This document shows, piece after piece, positions 1 through 7,584 of a stretch of 64,000 nucleotides of DNA; position 1 is the stretch's first letter, and each line of letters begins with the position of its first letter. The translations under genes were made by a program, and so were the position numbers. The notes below the pieces were generated by a model. It was not told the DNA's origin. It made no database searches and was given only the letters and a program-made list of their open reading frames with translations. Source of the DNA: Streptomyces tibetensis (GTDB lineage: Bacteria > Actinomycetota > Actinomycetes > Streptomycetales > Streptomycetaceae); NCBI RefSeq assembly GCF_007655005.1, contig NZ_SZVW01000005.1, positions 310,001 to 374,000 of the forward strand, in the 5' to 3' direction.

Positions 1-2
1 GC

Positions 3-191
3 TACTTCGAGGACCTGCCCGAGGGGGAGGTGGCCCGCATCCTGGGCTGCTCCGTCGGCACCGTACGGTCCGCCACCCACCGTTCCCTCGCCCGGCTGCG
101 TGCCCTCGCGCCCGAGCTGGCCGCGCTCGGACCGGCCGCCGCCGAACAGCGGCCCGCCCGTGACTACTCGCCCGTGGAGGTGCGTCAGTGA
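3..191 (+). CDS. SigE-family ECF RNA polymerase sigma factor, C-terminal end (partial)
   Basis: Only the last 62 codons are inside the window; the gene begins to the left. The visible part is sigma region 4.2, the helix-turn-helix that recognises the -35 element: an acidic LPEGEVARILGC stretch followed by SVGTVRSATHRSLARLRAL. The VGTVRS/THR pattern is typical of the SigE-like (SCO-type) group of ECF factors. The stop overlaps the GTG start of the next gene (GTGA), so the two are translationally coupled. That neighbour has one transmembrane segment and could be a membrane partner of this sigma factor, though it lacks an obvious zinc anti-sigma motif. Family assignment is firm; the promoters it controls cannot be read from this fragment. 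Confidence 0.85.
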   Translation, partial: YFEDLPEGEVARILGCSVGTVRSATHRSLARLRALAPELAALGPAAAEQRPARDYSPVEVRQ

Positions 192-1399
192 ACGTCGACG
201 AACTCGTGCGTGACGCCCTGCGCGACCAGGCAGACGGGCAGCCGCCCGCGGCCCCCGGCTTCGCCGACCGGGTACTGGCGGTGCGCCTGCGCCGGCGCAG
301 CCGCCGGCTCGCCACCGCGGCCGTCGCGGCCGTCGCCGTGGTCGCCGTGGTCGTGGCCGTGCCGGTGCTCGACTCCGGCAAGCAGGACGTACGGCCCTCG
401 GGAGGGGTGGAACAGACCGGCATCACCGCCCACCCCGACCAGTCGCCGCCGCGCGACCTGATCGCGGCCGGGCGGGTCGCGCTGGCCGCGTACTACACCA
501 CCAGGAACGTCGAGCAGTCCGCCGACCGGGCCGTCTCGGAGCGCACGTACTGGCTCGTGAACCCCGGCACGAAGAAGTACGTCAAGGACGACCGGTGGTC
601 GTACGTCGCGGTCGCCCCCGGGCTGCGGACCGCCGCCGTCCTGGAGCGGGAGCTGCCCGTGCCGCGGATCGGGCTGCTCGATCTGGCGAGCGGCCAGGTC
701 AAGCGGTGGATCCCGGTGGACCGGCCGGTGGCGGGGGTGGAGTTCTCCGCCGACGGCAGGAAGCTCGTCGCGACGGCGTACAGCAAGAATCCCGACCGCC
801 GGGTGAAGATCGACGGGTCGCAGGGCTGGGACGCCCCGTTCATGGAGTCGGACCGAACCGGGTTCCATGTCATCGACGTGGCCTCCGGGAGCAGTTCCTG
901 GGCCGGGGTGGAGCTCGGTGGGGGCGCGCACAACCCCGATGCGTTCCTCAACTCCCGCCAGGACTTCGGGTTCACCCATGACGGTCGGCTCGCCTGGTCC
1001 GGGATGGCCACCGAACCGGGTAAGAAGTTCTACGACTTCACCGGCAAGGAAGTCCCCGCGCCCGCGCTGGAGAGGTACCGGGACTGGTTCGTCGACGCCG
1101 GGGTGTCGCCGGACGGGCAGCTCGTCGCCGGTCAGTTCGCGGGGCGGAAGTGGAAGACGTCCTCCTTCGTCCTCGACGCCCGCACCGGCAAGCAGCGCGA
1201 GGTGCGCGGCCAGCAGCTGCTGGCCTGGGCGGACGGCAACTCGCTCGTCGCCTGGGACATCGGGCAGGACGGGAACGAGTACCACCAGCGGCTGGTCCTG
1301 GTGACCATCGGCGGCGAGAAGACCACCCCGCTCAGTGACTTCAGGTCGCCCAAGGACAACACGAAGGGGCGGTGGGAGCCGGTGTTCGCGGAGCGGTGA
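188..1399 (+). CDS. Membrane-anchored beta-propeller (WD40/TolB-like) protein coupled to a sigma factor
   Basis: This 403-residue protein has a short basic cytoplasmic N-terminus (residues 1-38, RLRRRSRRLA), one strongly hydrophobic Ala/Val segment (about 39-60) and a long outer domain. That domain has repeats of the type VEFSADGRKLVAT and VSPDGQLVAG, as in TolB/WD40-like propellers. It starts with GTG inside the stop of the sigma factor gene. The layout (cytoplasmic tail, one membrane span, extracytoplasmic sensor-like domain) is that of many ECF-associated partner proteins, so a role in controlling the upstream sigma factor is plausible. No HXXXCXXC zinc anti-sigma motif is present. The gene ends flush against a convergent lyase gene. 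The function is inferred from fold and context only. Confidence 0.75.
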   Translation: MNVDELVRDALRDQADGQPPAAPGFADRVLAVRLRRRSRRLATAAVAAVAVVAVVVAVPVLDSGKQDVRPSGGVEQTGITAHPDQSPPRDLIAAGRVALAAYYTTRNVEQSADRAVSERTYWLVNPGTKKYVKDDRWSYVAVAPGLRTAAVLERELPVPRIGLLDLASGQVKRWIPVDRPVAGVEFSADGRKLVATAYSKNPDRRVKIDGSQGWDAPFMESDRTGFHVIDVASGSSSWAGVELGGGAHNPDAFLNSRQDFGFTHDGRLAWSGMATEPGKKFYDFTGKEVPAPALERYRDWFVDAGVSPDGQLVAGQFAGRKWKTSSFVLDARTGKQREVRGQQLLAWADGNSLVAWDIGQDGNEYHQRLVLVTIGGEKTTPLSDFRSPKDNTKGRWEPVFAER

Positions 1400-2296
1400 T
1401 CATGCGCTGACGCCGATCAGGTCGTCGTGAAGCGCGAGCAGCTCGCCGGTCCTCCCGGTGTCGGCCGGCCGGAGGGGGCTGCGGACCGGGCCTGCCGGGA
1501 GGGCCAGGGCGTTCAGGAGCGCCTTCGCCGTGACGGTGCCCGGCAGGCCCGCCGACATGATCGCCTCGATGAGGGGGGTGGCGTGCTGCTGGAGGCGGGC
1601 CGCCCGGGTCGTGTCGCCCGCGTCGAACGCGTCCAGGACCGCCCGCAGGTGGTCAGGGATCACGTTCGCGACCGTGCTGACGTAACCGGCGCCGCCCACG
1701 GCGTACAGCGCGAGGTTGTGTTCGTCGCAGCCCGCGTAGTAGGCCAGGTCGGTCCGGGCCAGTACCTTCTGGGCGCCCAGGAAGTCGTTGGAGCAGTCCT
1801 TGACCGCGACGATCCTGGGGTGCTCGGCGAGGCGGAGGAGCGTCTCCGGTTCGATGCGGGTACCGGTGCGGACGGGGATGTCGTAGAGCATGAGCGGGAG
1901 GCCGCAGGCGTCCGCGATCTCCCGGAAGTGGGCCTCGATCGCGTCCTGTGGGGGTCTGCTGTAGTACGGCGACACCAGCAGCAGACCGTCCGCGCCCGCC
2001 TTCTCGGCCTGCCGGGCCAGTTCGGTGGTGTGCAGGGTGTCGGGGGTGCCGATGCCGGTGATGACCTTCGCGCGGGCACCGACCGCCTCGCGGACGGCTC
2101 GGACGAGGTCGGACTTCTCGGCGTCCGTGGTGGTGGGTGATTCGCCCGTGGTGCCGGAGAGGACCAGGCCGTCGCAGCCGTTCGCCACCAGGTGGGCGGC
2201 GAGGCGCTGGGCGCCGTCGAGGTCCAGGGCGCCGGACGAGGTGAAGGGAGTGATCATGGCGCAGAGGCTGCGGCCCAGGGGTGGCGGTGTGGTCAT
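1400..2296 (-). CDS. Dihydrodipicolinate synthase (DapA/N-acetylneuraminate lyase) family protein
   Basis: This is a class I aldolase-type TIM barrel of about 298 residues. It has the family signatures: the GTTGES phosphate/carboxylate loop near the N-terminus, a YDIPVRTG motif carrying the Tyr, and a VKDCSND motif carrying the Schiff-base Lys. These fit condensation of pyruvate with an aldehyde, or the reverse. Whether it is the lysine-biosynthetic DapA or a paralogue for another 2-keto acid cannot be decided; it has no other lysine genes nearby, which favours a paralogue. The ATG at 2296 gives the usual start (MTTPPPLG); an in-frame GTG at 2332 would add 12 residues. It is convergent with the propeller gene, with no gap. 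Confidence 0.85.
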   Translation of the reverse strand: MTTPPPLGRSLCAMITPFTSSGALDLDGAQRLAAHLVANGCDGLVLSGTTGESPTTTDAEKSDLVRAVREAVGARAKVITGIGTPDTLHTTELARQAEKAGADGLLLVSPYYSRPPQDAIEAHFREIADACGLPLMLYDIPVRTGTRIEPETLLRLAEHPRIVAVKDCSNDFLGAQKVLARTDLAYYAGCDEHNLALYAVGGAGYVSTVANVIPDHLRAVLDAFDAGDTTRAARLQQHATPLIEAIMSAGLPGTVTAKALLNALALPAGPVRSPLRPADTGRTGELLALHDDLIGVSA

Positions 2297-2478
2297 GGGG
2301 GTAGTCTCGGCCGGGCTTTCATGTAGCTCCACTTAATTTTGCTACCAGACTTTCCTAAGCAACACTTCACAATGGGACGGGTGGTGAGGGTGCTGCCGCG
2401 CCGACGGGCCCGGAGCCGGCTGGGTAGCAGCGGGGCCGTCCGGGTACTCGGGTGTTCCTGACGTCGAGAGGAGGCACC

Positions 2479-2898
2479 GTGACCGAGACCATGGATCATC
2501 GGGCCGTGCACGACGAGCGCCGCTCCGTGGGCGAACTCGTCGGGCAGGCCACGGAGCAGCTCTCCACGCTCATGCGGCAGGAAGTGGCGCTCGCCAAGGA
2601 GGAGCTTGCCGAGAAGGGGCGGCGTGCGGGGCGTGGCGGTGGGTTGCTCGGGGCGGCGGGCGCCGTCGCGTACGCCGGGCTGCTCGTGCTGTCCGGTGCG
2701 GGTGTCGCCGCGCTCTCCCTGGTGCTGCCCGTCTGGGCCGCGGCGCTGATCGTGACCGGGGTGTTGTTCGTGATCGCGGCCGTGCTGGCGGCGACCGGGC
2801 GGGCGCAGCTGCGGAAGGCCGCTCCGCCCACGCCCGAGCAGGCGCTCGGCAGCGTCAGGGCGGACGTGGAGGAGATCAAGGAGAGGGCGCATCGATGA
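2479..2898 (+). CDS. Phage-holin-family (Holin-X/DUF1469-type) small membrane protein
   Basis: A 139-residue protein from the GTG at 2479, preceded by GAGAGGAGG. Residues about 15-50 form an amphipathic charged helix (SVGELVGQATEQLSTLMRQE and an Ala/Lys/Glu-rich continuation). Two hydrophobic segments follow, separated by a short turn, and then a charged tail. This is the layout of the actinobacterial Holin-X family, which is chromosomal and not tied to phage lysis. The stop overlaps the ATG of the DUF3618 gene (ATGA). Such pairs are common in Streptomyces and are thought to affect the cell envelope or stress response; the actual role is unknown. Confidence 0.8.
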   Translation: MTETMDHRAVHDERRSVGELVGQATEQLSTLMRQEVALAKEELAEKGRRAGRGGGLLGAAGAVAYAGLLVLSGAGVAALSLVLPVWAAALIVTGVLFVIAAVLAATGRAQLRKAAPPTPEQALGSVRADVEEIKERAHR

Positions 2899-3260
2899 CG
2901 GACGCGACGGGTGGGGCGAAGGGCCCCGATGAGCTGCGGCGGCAGATCGAGCGGACCCGTACCGCACTCGGCAACACGGTGGAGGAGTTGGCCGGGAAGG
3001 CGGATGTGAAGGGACGTGCGCGGGCGCGGGCCGCTGATCTGCGGGACAAGGCCGGGGCGATGACGGTGCAGTTGCGCAGCAGTGCCGCGCAGGCGGGGCA
3101 CACCGTGCACGATCGGGCGACGCATGCGGGGCCTCGTCCGGTGCGCACCGTTGTGCAGGCGGGGATGCGGCATCCGAAGCCGGTGCTGGTGGCCGGGGCG
3201 GCGGGGGCCGTGGTGGCTGTCGGGGTGTTGCGGTGGAGGCATGCGCACGGGCATCACTGA
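2895..3260 (+). CDS. DUF3618 domain protein
   Basis: A 121-residue protein. Residues 10-50 contain the DUF3618 signature: PDELRRQIERTRTALGNTVE followed by ELAGKADVKGRAR. An Arg/Ala-rich helix follows, and a single hydrophobic segment lies at about 96-115 (VLVAGAAGAVVAVGVL) with a short His-rich tail. The start overlaps the stop of the holin-like gene, so the two are one transcription unit and probably interact at the membrane. DUF3618 has no assigned biochemical function. About 480 bp without a gene follows. Confidence 0.85.
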   Translation: MTDATGGAKGPDELRRQIERTRTALGNTVEELAGKADVKGRARARAADLRDKAGAMTVQLRSSAAQAGHTVHDRATHAGPRPVRTVVQAGMRHPKPVLVAGAAGAVVAVGVLRWRHAHGHH

Positions 3261-3740
3261 GCGGCCCGTCTCGCCTGCCCGGCCCCGACCTGCCTCCGGC
3301 GGTCGGGGCCGGGCTGTCGTCTGCGGCGGCCCTGTGCGGTGCGCGGCGACTGACTGTTCCGTCGGCGTGTCAACTGCCGTGAGGCATGCGGGGATTGCCT
3401 CGGTGGCGATCGTTCTGAGGTGCGCCCCTCTCGCATGATGAGGCCGGAGAGTGCGGCAAAGGTTTGCCGGTGATCCGAGCAAGGCCGGCATGACCTGCTC
3501 GTTTGCATGGCCTCAACGCCCTGTCGGGTCCTTGGTGATCTTCGTCACCGGGGTATGAGTGGGTGACTGCTTGTAGTGCCCACGTACCCGAGGTCGATCT
3601 CCGGGTGCTTCAGTCACAACGGGGTGGCTGCGGTGTGCGAAAGGCCCCGTTCCCCTCCGATGTCACTGGAGGACCTCGTGCATGGAAGTGCACAGGGGCC
3701 GGCCGGGCGTTTCGCCCGGCCGGCCCCTGTTCGCGTCGTG
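3261..3740. other. Intergenic stretch between convergent genes
   Basis: No convincing gene is visible in any frame. The only clear structure is the strong hairpin at 3693-3729, listed separately. The short reading frames here lack ribosome sites and recognisable protein sequence. Confidence 0.6.
3693..3729. terminator. Strong bidirectional hairpin terminator
   Basis: A perfect 17-bp inverted repeat: CAGGGGCCGGCCGGGCG at 3693-3709, loop TTT, and its complement at 3713-3729. It begins 11 bp beyond the stop of the minus-strand nuclease gene and lies downstream of the plus-strand DUF3618 gene. It can end transcription from both sides. There is no U-tract, as is normal for Streptomyces. Confidence 0.85.
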
Positions 3741-5570
3741 TCACGGGCGGAAACGCAGCACCTGTGGGTCGTGGTCGCTGATCTGGTCGTTGAACTCCGC
3801 GTTGATGTGCACGCTGTCGTACTCGAAGTCGCAGTCGCGGCGGATCGACGGGCTGATCAGGATCTGGTCGAGGACCTGGCTGTTGCCCTGGTAGACGTAC
3901 GAGTAACGCTCGTTGCGGGGCAGCGACTTGATCGCGGACCAGAGTTCGCCACGGCCCTCGAGGAGCGTCGCCGTCTGCGAGAACTCGAAGTCGTTGATGT
4001 CGCCCAGCGTGACGACGTCCGCGTTCTTCTGGGTGTCGAGGATGTCCTTGACGAAGGCGTTCACCAGGGTGGCCTGCCGGTGGCGCTGCGTCTCGGAGCT
4101 GCGGGACGGCGGCTGGTACTGGGCGGTCAGGCCCTGGTCGCCGCCCTTGGAGTTGAAGTGGTTGGCGATCACGAAGACCGTGCGGCCGCGGAAGACGAAT
4201 TCGCCGGCCAGTGGCTTGCGGCTGCTCTTCCAGGCCTCGTCGGCGGGGGCGATGCGGCCGGGGCTGAGCGTCAGGTGCGCCTTGCCGCGGATCTTCGTCA
4301 CATCGGTGGCCGTGGTGGCGTCGCCGCCCGCGCGGTCCGTGAAGGAGACGCGCTCGGGGTTGAACAGGAACGCCTGGCGGATGTTGCCGCCCGGCTCGCC
4401 GCCGTCGGCACCGTCGGCCGGGTCGATCGAGCGCCAGTCGTACTTCGGGCCGCCCGCCGCGACGATCGCGTCGATCAGCTTGGTCAGCGTCTGGTCGGCG
4501 GCGACCGTGCCGTCGTTCTTCGCGCCGTTGTTGTCCTGGATCTCCTCCAGAGACACGACGTCGGGCGACTTCAGGTTGTTCACGATCGCGGCGGCGTGGG
4601 CGGCGAAGGTGTCGTCGGTCGGGTCGAGGTTCTCGACGTTGTACGTGGCGACCGCGAGCTCGGAGGAGCGCTGCTTGCGGGTCGTCTCGCGCTCCAGGTC
4701 CGCGCTCCTCAGCGTGCCCAGTTCGCTCGCGACCAGGGTGTAGCCGCCGAACTGGTTGTAGTCCAGGGGGCCCGCGGTGGTGCCGGTCAGGGTGTCGCCC
4801 ACGTTGGCTTTCGGGAAGTCCGCCGTCGCGCCGAGGGACTGGATCTGCAGGCGGCCGGTGTTCTGGTCGTCGTAGGAGCCGTAGACCGTCCCGCCGTGAC
4901 GGTTGCGGTTCTCGTGCGGCTTCACCGTCACCCAGAGCTCGGTGTACGGGTCGGTGGCCCCGACGACGCGGGTGTCGGAGACCCGGACGGACATGCCCTC
5001 CAGCGCCTCGTAGTAGTCCAGCGCGTACTTCGAGGGCTTCAGGGGCAGCGCGTTGACCGAGCCGTTCGCGGCGGTGTCGCCGGCGGGCGCGTAGGCGGCG
5101 GGGACCGAGCGCGAGGTGATCGCCGTGGCGGCGGGCAGCGCGTTGCCGCTGGAGACGACCGTGGTCGTCGGCTTGGTGATCTCCGTAACCGACTGGTTGC
5201 CGGAGGTCGCTCCGCCGGGGACGTACTCCGTGACCGTGCCGCCGACCGTGACGGAGTCACCGACGGCGACCCCCTTCGGGGCGGAGCTGGTGAAGACGAA
5301 GACGCCCTCGCTGGTCGCCGGGTCGGCGTCCGGGGTCGGGTCCTGGATCCAGAAACCGCGGGACGAGCCGTAGGCCCGGATGCCGGTGACGATTCCGGCC
5401 ACGTCCGTGACCTGCTTCCCGGCGTACGGGGAGGTCCGGGTGCTGCCCTGGATGTCGTGAATGCGGACCGACTCCGCGTGGGCGGGGCTGGTGAGGACGA
5501 TCGTGGAGGCCGCGGAACACGCGGCGGCGACGGTGAGCGCGGCGAGACGCGCGGACGACTTGCTCGGCAA
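3741..5570 (-). CDS. Secreted endonuclease/exonuclease/phosphatase-family nuclease
   Basis: 609 residues. A Sec signal peptide (LAALTVAAACSAASTIVL, then TSPAHA) is followed by an OB-fold-like domain at about residues 33-260 (IHDIQG, VTDVAGIVTGIRAYGSSRGF). A C-terminal endonuclease/exonuclease/phosphatase domain runs from about 300 (VATYNVENLDP). Its metal and catalytic motifs are visible: YNVEN, SLEEIQDN, NHFNSKGGD, GDINDF and the terminal SDHDPQV. The architecture matches extracellular ExeM/NucH-type nucleases, which degrade DNA outside the cell to recover phosphate and nucleosides. The gene stands alone, with a strong terminator right after it. A single GTTCACCGG-like half-site lies upstream at 5711-5716, but no second repeat, so Pho control is unproven. 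Confidence 0.9.
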   Translation of the reverse strand: MPSKSSARLAALTVAAACSAASTIVLTSPAHAESVRIHDIQGSTRTSPYAGKQVTDVAGIVTGIRAYGSSRGFWIQDPTPDADPATSEGVFVFTSSAPKGVAVGDSVTVGGTVTEYVPGGATSGNQSVTEITKPTTTVVSSGNALPAATAITSRSVPAAYAPAGDTAANGSVNALPLKPSKYALDYYEALEGMSVRVSDTRVVGATDPYTELWVTVKPHENRNRHGGTVYGSYDDQNTGRLQIQSLGATADFPKANVGDTLTGTTAGPLDYNQFGGYTLVASELGTLRSADLERETTRKQRSSELAVATYNVENLDPTDDTFAAHAAAIVNNLKSPDVVSLEEIQDNNGAKNDGTVAADQTLTKLIDAIVAAGGPKYDWRSIDPADGADGGEPGGNIRQAFLFNPERVSFTDRAGGDATTATDVTKIRGKAHLTLSPGRIAPADEAWKSSRKPLAGEFVFRGRTVFVIANHFNSKGGDQGLTAQYQPPSRSSETQRHRQATLVNAFVKDILDTQKNADVVTLGDINDFEFSQTATLLEGRGELWSAIKSLPRNERYSYVYQGNSQVLDQILISPSIRRDCDFEYDSVHINAEFNDQISDHDPQVLRFRP

Positions 5571-5883
5571 CGGGATTCCCTCCGGGGACGTGACAGGGCG
5601 CCGGGACGAGGGCGGAGACGTGTGGAACGGCTGACTGCCGCTACCTGTGGGGCGGATGCGGTGACGCGCGTAGACCGCGGTGGACGGGTGGGCCTGGTGG
5701 GGCCGGCCCGGTGAACAAGTGTCCGCCGACTTCTACGCGCGTCAATCTCCAGCCTGGCCACGGCACTTGTCAAGGTTTCGGCCATGTACGGCGGCTGACG
5801 GGGAGATGAAGTGGGCGGCATGGGTGGAAATCCGTCTAGGCTGAGCGGTTGAGTCACCTGAGGCGCGCTAGGAGAAACAGCCG
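5571..5883. other. Divergent promoter region
   Basis: This 313-bp gap separates the minus-strand nuclease gene from the plus-strand hypothetical gene and must hold promoters for both. The plus-side gene has a ribosome site (AGGAGAAACAG) just before 5884. No riboswitch-like or strongly palindromic element was found. Confidence 0.5.
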
Positions 5884-7302
5884 ATGTCAGACCGCTCCCC
5901 CCTGCCGCCGGTGCGGCTGCACCCCGAAGCGGAGCTGGCGCGCGACGCGCTGTCCACGCCATTGCTGTCCCGGGCCGCCCGGCTCGCCCGCTGGGCCGGG
6001 CCGGACACCCGCGTCGACGCCGGGGGTGGGCTCGTCGAGGAGCAGCTGCCCGCGGCCGCGCAGGCGCTCGGGCTGAGCGGGGACGACGCCGCCGCCGACG
6101 CGAGCGAGGCGTGGCGGGTCGCCGTCGACGCCGGGCTCGTCGAGGTCGTCGACGAGGAGCAGGGCACCGTGACGGCCGGTGCGGACCTGGCCCTGCTCAC
6201 CGGCGGCTCGCCGCAGGACGTGCTCGCCGTGTGGCTCGCCGCGCTGGAGACCGTGCTCGCCGACGCGAGCGTGCCCGACCTGGACGGGCTCGTGGACGAG
6301 GACGGCGAGGTCGACCTCTCCGCCCTCGACTGGGACCCCGAGGGCGAGGCCGAGTTCCTCGACGGCGTGCTCGGCAACCTCTATCTGCTGACCGCCGGCG
6401 AGGACGCGCCCGACGGCGCCCCGGTGCCGCTGCCGGCGCTGGCCGCCTCGGTGATCGTGCCCAGCGGCATGGGCGAGCCCACCAACGACGTCCTGGAGCA
6501 GGTCTCCGACGCGATGATGCGGCTGGACGACCAGTTCCGGATGCTGGAGCCGGTGGGATTCGTCGCCTACCAGCCGGTGGACGAGGCGCTCATGGCCGAC
6601 GCCGACGAGGAGCCCGCGGCGCCCGTCGACGACACCGACGTCTCCCGGTACGGCATGGTCCGGCTCACCCCGCTCGGGGTGTACGGCATGCGTGCACGGC
6701 TGCTGGAGGCCGGGTTCGAGGCGCCGGCCGTCGGGGACCTCGCGGACAAGGGGGCCGACGCGCTGCTCGACGGCACGGCCGAGTTCCCGCCCCGTGCCGC
6801 GCAGGCCGAGACCGAGCAGTGGCTCCAGCGGCGGGAATCGCTGGCCGCGGCACGGGAGTTGCTGTCGGCGGCCCGGGGGTCGGACGCCGGGGCGCCGTTG
6901 CGGCGGTTGCGGTGTCAGCAGGCCCTGTCGCTGGTGGGGGCCTCGGCCGAGCCCGCGCTGCGGGAGGTGCTCGACGATTCCGAGCTGGGCGGGCTCGCGC
7001 GGGTGTGGCTGACCGAGCACGGTGCGGTGGACGTGCCCGCGCCGTCCGAGGCGATGGTGTACTGGCTGACCATCGACACGGTGGCCGCGCAGTTGGCCGC
7101 GGAGGGCAATTCCGAGGAGCTGCGCGCGCTGGTGGAGGGGCTCGCGCGGCAGCACGGTGGGTTCTTCGAGGCCGTGTGGCGGGTCGATCATCCGGCGACC
7201 GCCGATGTGCTGGAGGCGATGGGGCGGTTGCATCCCGACAAGAAGGTGGCGAAGGAAGCGCGGAAGGCTGCGTTCAAGGCGCGGTCGCAGCAGGGGGGCT
7301 GA
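5884..7302 (+). CDS. Hypothetical protein, Ala/Asp/Glu-rich
   Basis: A 472-residue protein not recognised as a named family. It is acidic and alanine-rich with no signal peptide or membrane segment, so it should be cytoplasmic. A middle section (SRYGMVRLTPLGVYGMRARL) looks like a winged-helix-type turn. The C-terminal third is helical and resembles HEAT-like helical repeats: LRRLRCQQALSLVGA, EPALREVLDDSELGG, and a closing ADVLEAMGRLHPDKKVAKEA. The ATG at 5884 has a good ribosome site, AGGAGA. The last codons (KARSQQGG) form the first unit of a tandem repeat that continues beyond the stop, so the 3' end has been altered by repeat expansion. Confidence 0.7.
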   Translation: MSDRSPLPPVRLHPEAELARDALSTPLLSRAARLARWAGPDTRVDAGGGLVEEQLPAAAQALGLSGDDAAADASEAWRVAVDAGLVEVVDEEQGTVTAGADLALLTGGSPQDVLAVWLAALETVLADASVPDLDGLVDEDGEVDLSALDWDPEGEAEFLDGVLGNLYLLTAGEDAPDGAPVPLPALAASVIVPSGMGEPTNDVLEQVSDAMMRLDDQFRMLEPVGFVAYQPVDEALMADADEEPAAPVDDTDVSRYGMVRLTPLGVYGMRARLLEAGFEAPAVGDLADKGADALLDGTAEFPPRAAQAETEQWLQRRESLAAARELLSAARGSDAGAPLRRLRCQQALSLVGASAEPALREVLDDSELGGLARVWLTEHGAVDVPAPSEAMVYWLTIDTVAAQLAAEGNSEELRALVEGLARQHGGFFEAVWRVDHPATADVLEAMGRLHPDKKVAKEARKAAFKARSQQGG

Positions 7303-7440
7303 GCTTTCCCGGGCTCGGTCGCACCAGGGGTGAGCATTCCGGGGCGCGGTCGCTGCAGGGGTGAGCATTCCGGGGCGCGGTCGCTGCAGGGGGTGAGCTT
7401 CCCCGGGCTCGGTCGCTGCATGGGGGGCCGAGCTTTCGCG
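7281..7440 (+). repeat. Imperfect tandem repeat, about five units of 30-35 bp
   Basis: Units share the pattern GCGGTCGCTGCAGGGGTGAG followed by CATTCCGGG. The first unit is the last codons and stop of the upstream gene (from 7281). Two central units (about 7333-7395) are almost identical; the outer ones differ, with GGGCTC for GGGCGC and AGCTTTCC for AGCATTCC. There is no spacer diversity and no associated gene, so this is a minisatellite-like expansion and not CRISPR. Confidence 0.8.
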
Positions 7441-7490
7441 GCGGGTGCGGCGCCGTCTCGGCTTGTCGCGCAGTTCCCCGCGCCCCCAGG
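7441..7490 (+). repeat. Dispersed Streptomyces intergenic repeat, copy A
   Basis: Contains GGCTTGTCGCGCAGTTCCCC followed by GCGCCCCC. The same GTCGCG...CCCCGCGCCCC element occurs at about 20869-20930 and, inverted, at about 30130-30205. All three lie between genes. This family of GC-rich intergenic elements is familiar from Streptomyces chromosomes. Confidence 0.65.
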
Positions 7491-7495
7491 GTGTT

Positions 7496-7517
7496 GTTCA
7501 ACTGGTGTTCACGGATG
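7496..7517 (+). promoter_or_regulatory. PHO box (PhoP-binding direct repeat)
   Basis: Two 11-bp units in tandem, GTTCAACTGGT and GTTCACGGATG, with GTTCA starting at 7496 and 7507. Streptomyces PhoP binds 11-bp direct repeats of GTTCACC type. The site is 68 bp upstream of a PhoX-type phosphatase start, exactly where activation under phosphate starvation would be expected. Confidence 0.75.
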
Positions 7518-7584
7518 AGCGGGACGGTTTCGGCGAACGAGGTCCGCCACCTCCCACGGCATTCTCACCGTCACAGGAGACACC

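Noticed and set aside
3576..5714. Long open plus-strand frame opposite the nuclease gene
   Set aside because: It is the mirror of a real minus-strand gene in very GC-rich DNA; composition is Arg/Gly/Val-rich with no domains or ribosome site.
5700..5725. GTTCACCGG on the minus strand upstream of the secreted nuclease as a PHO box
   Set aside because: Only one unit; no second GTTCA at 11-bp spacing on either side.
7281..7440. Tandem repeats as a CRISPR array
   Set aside because: Units abut or differ gradually with no unique spacers, and there are no cas genes.
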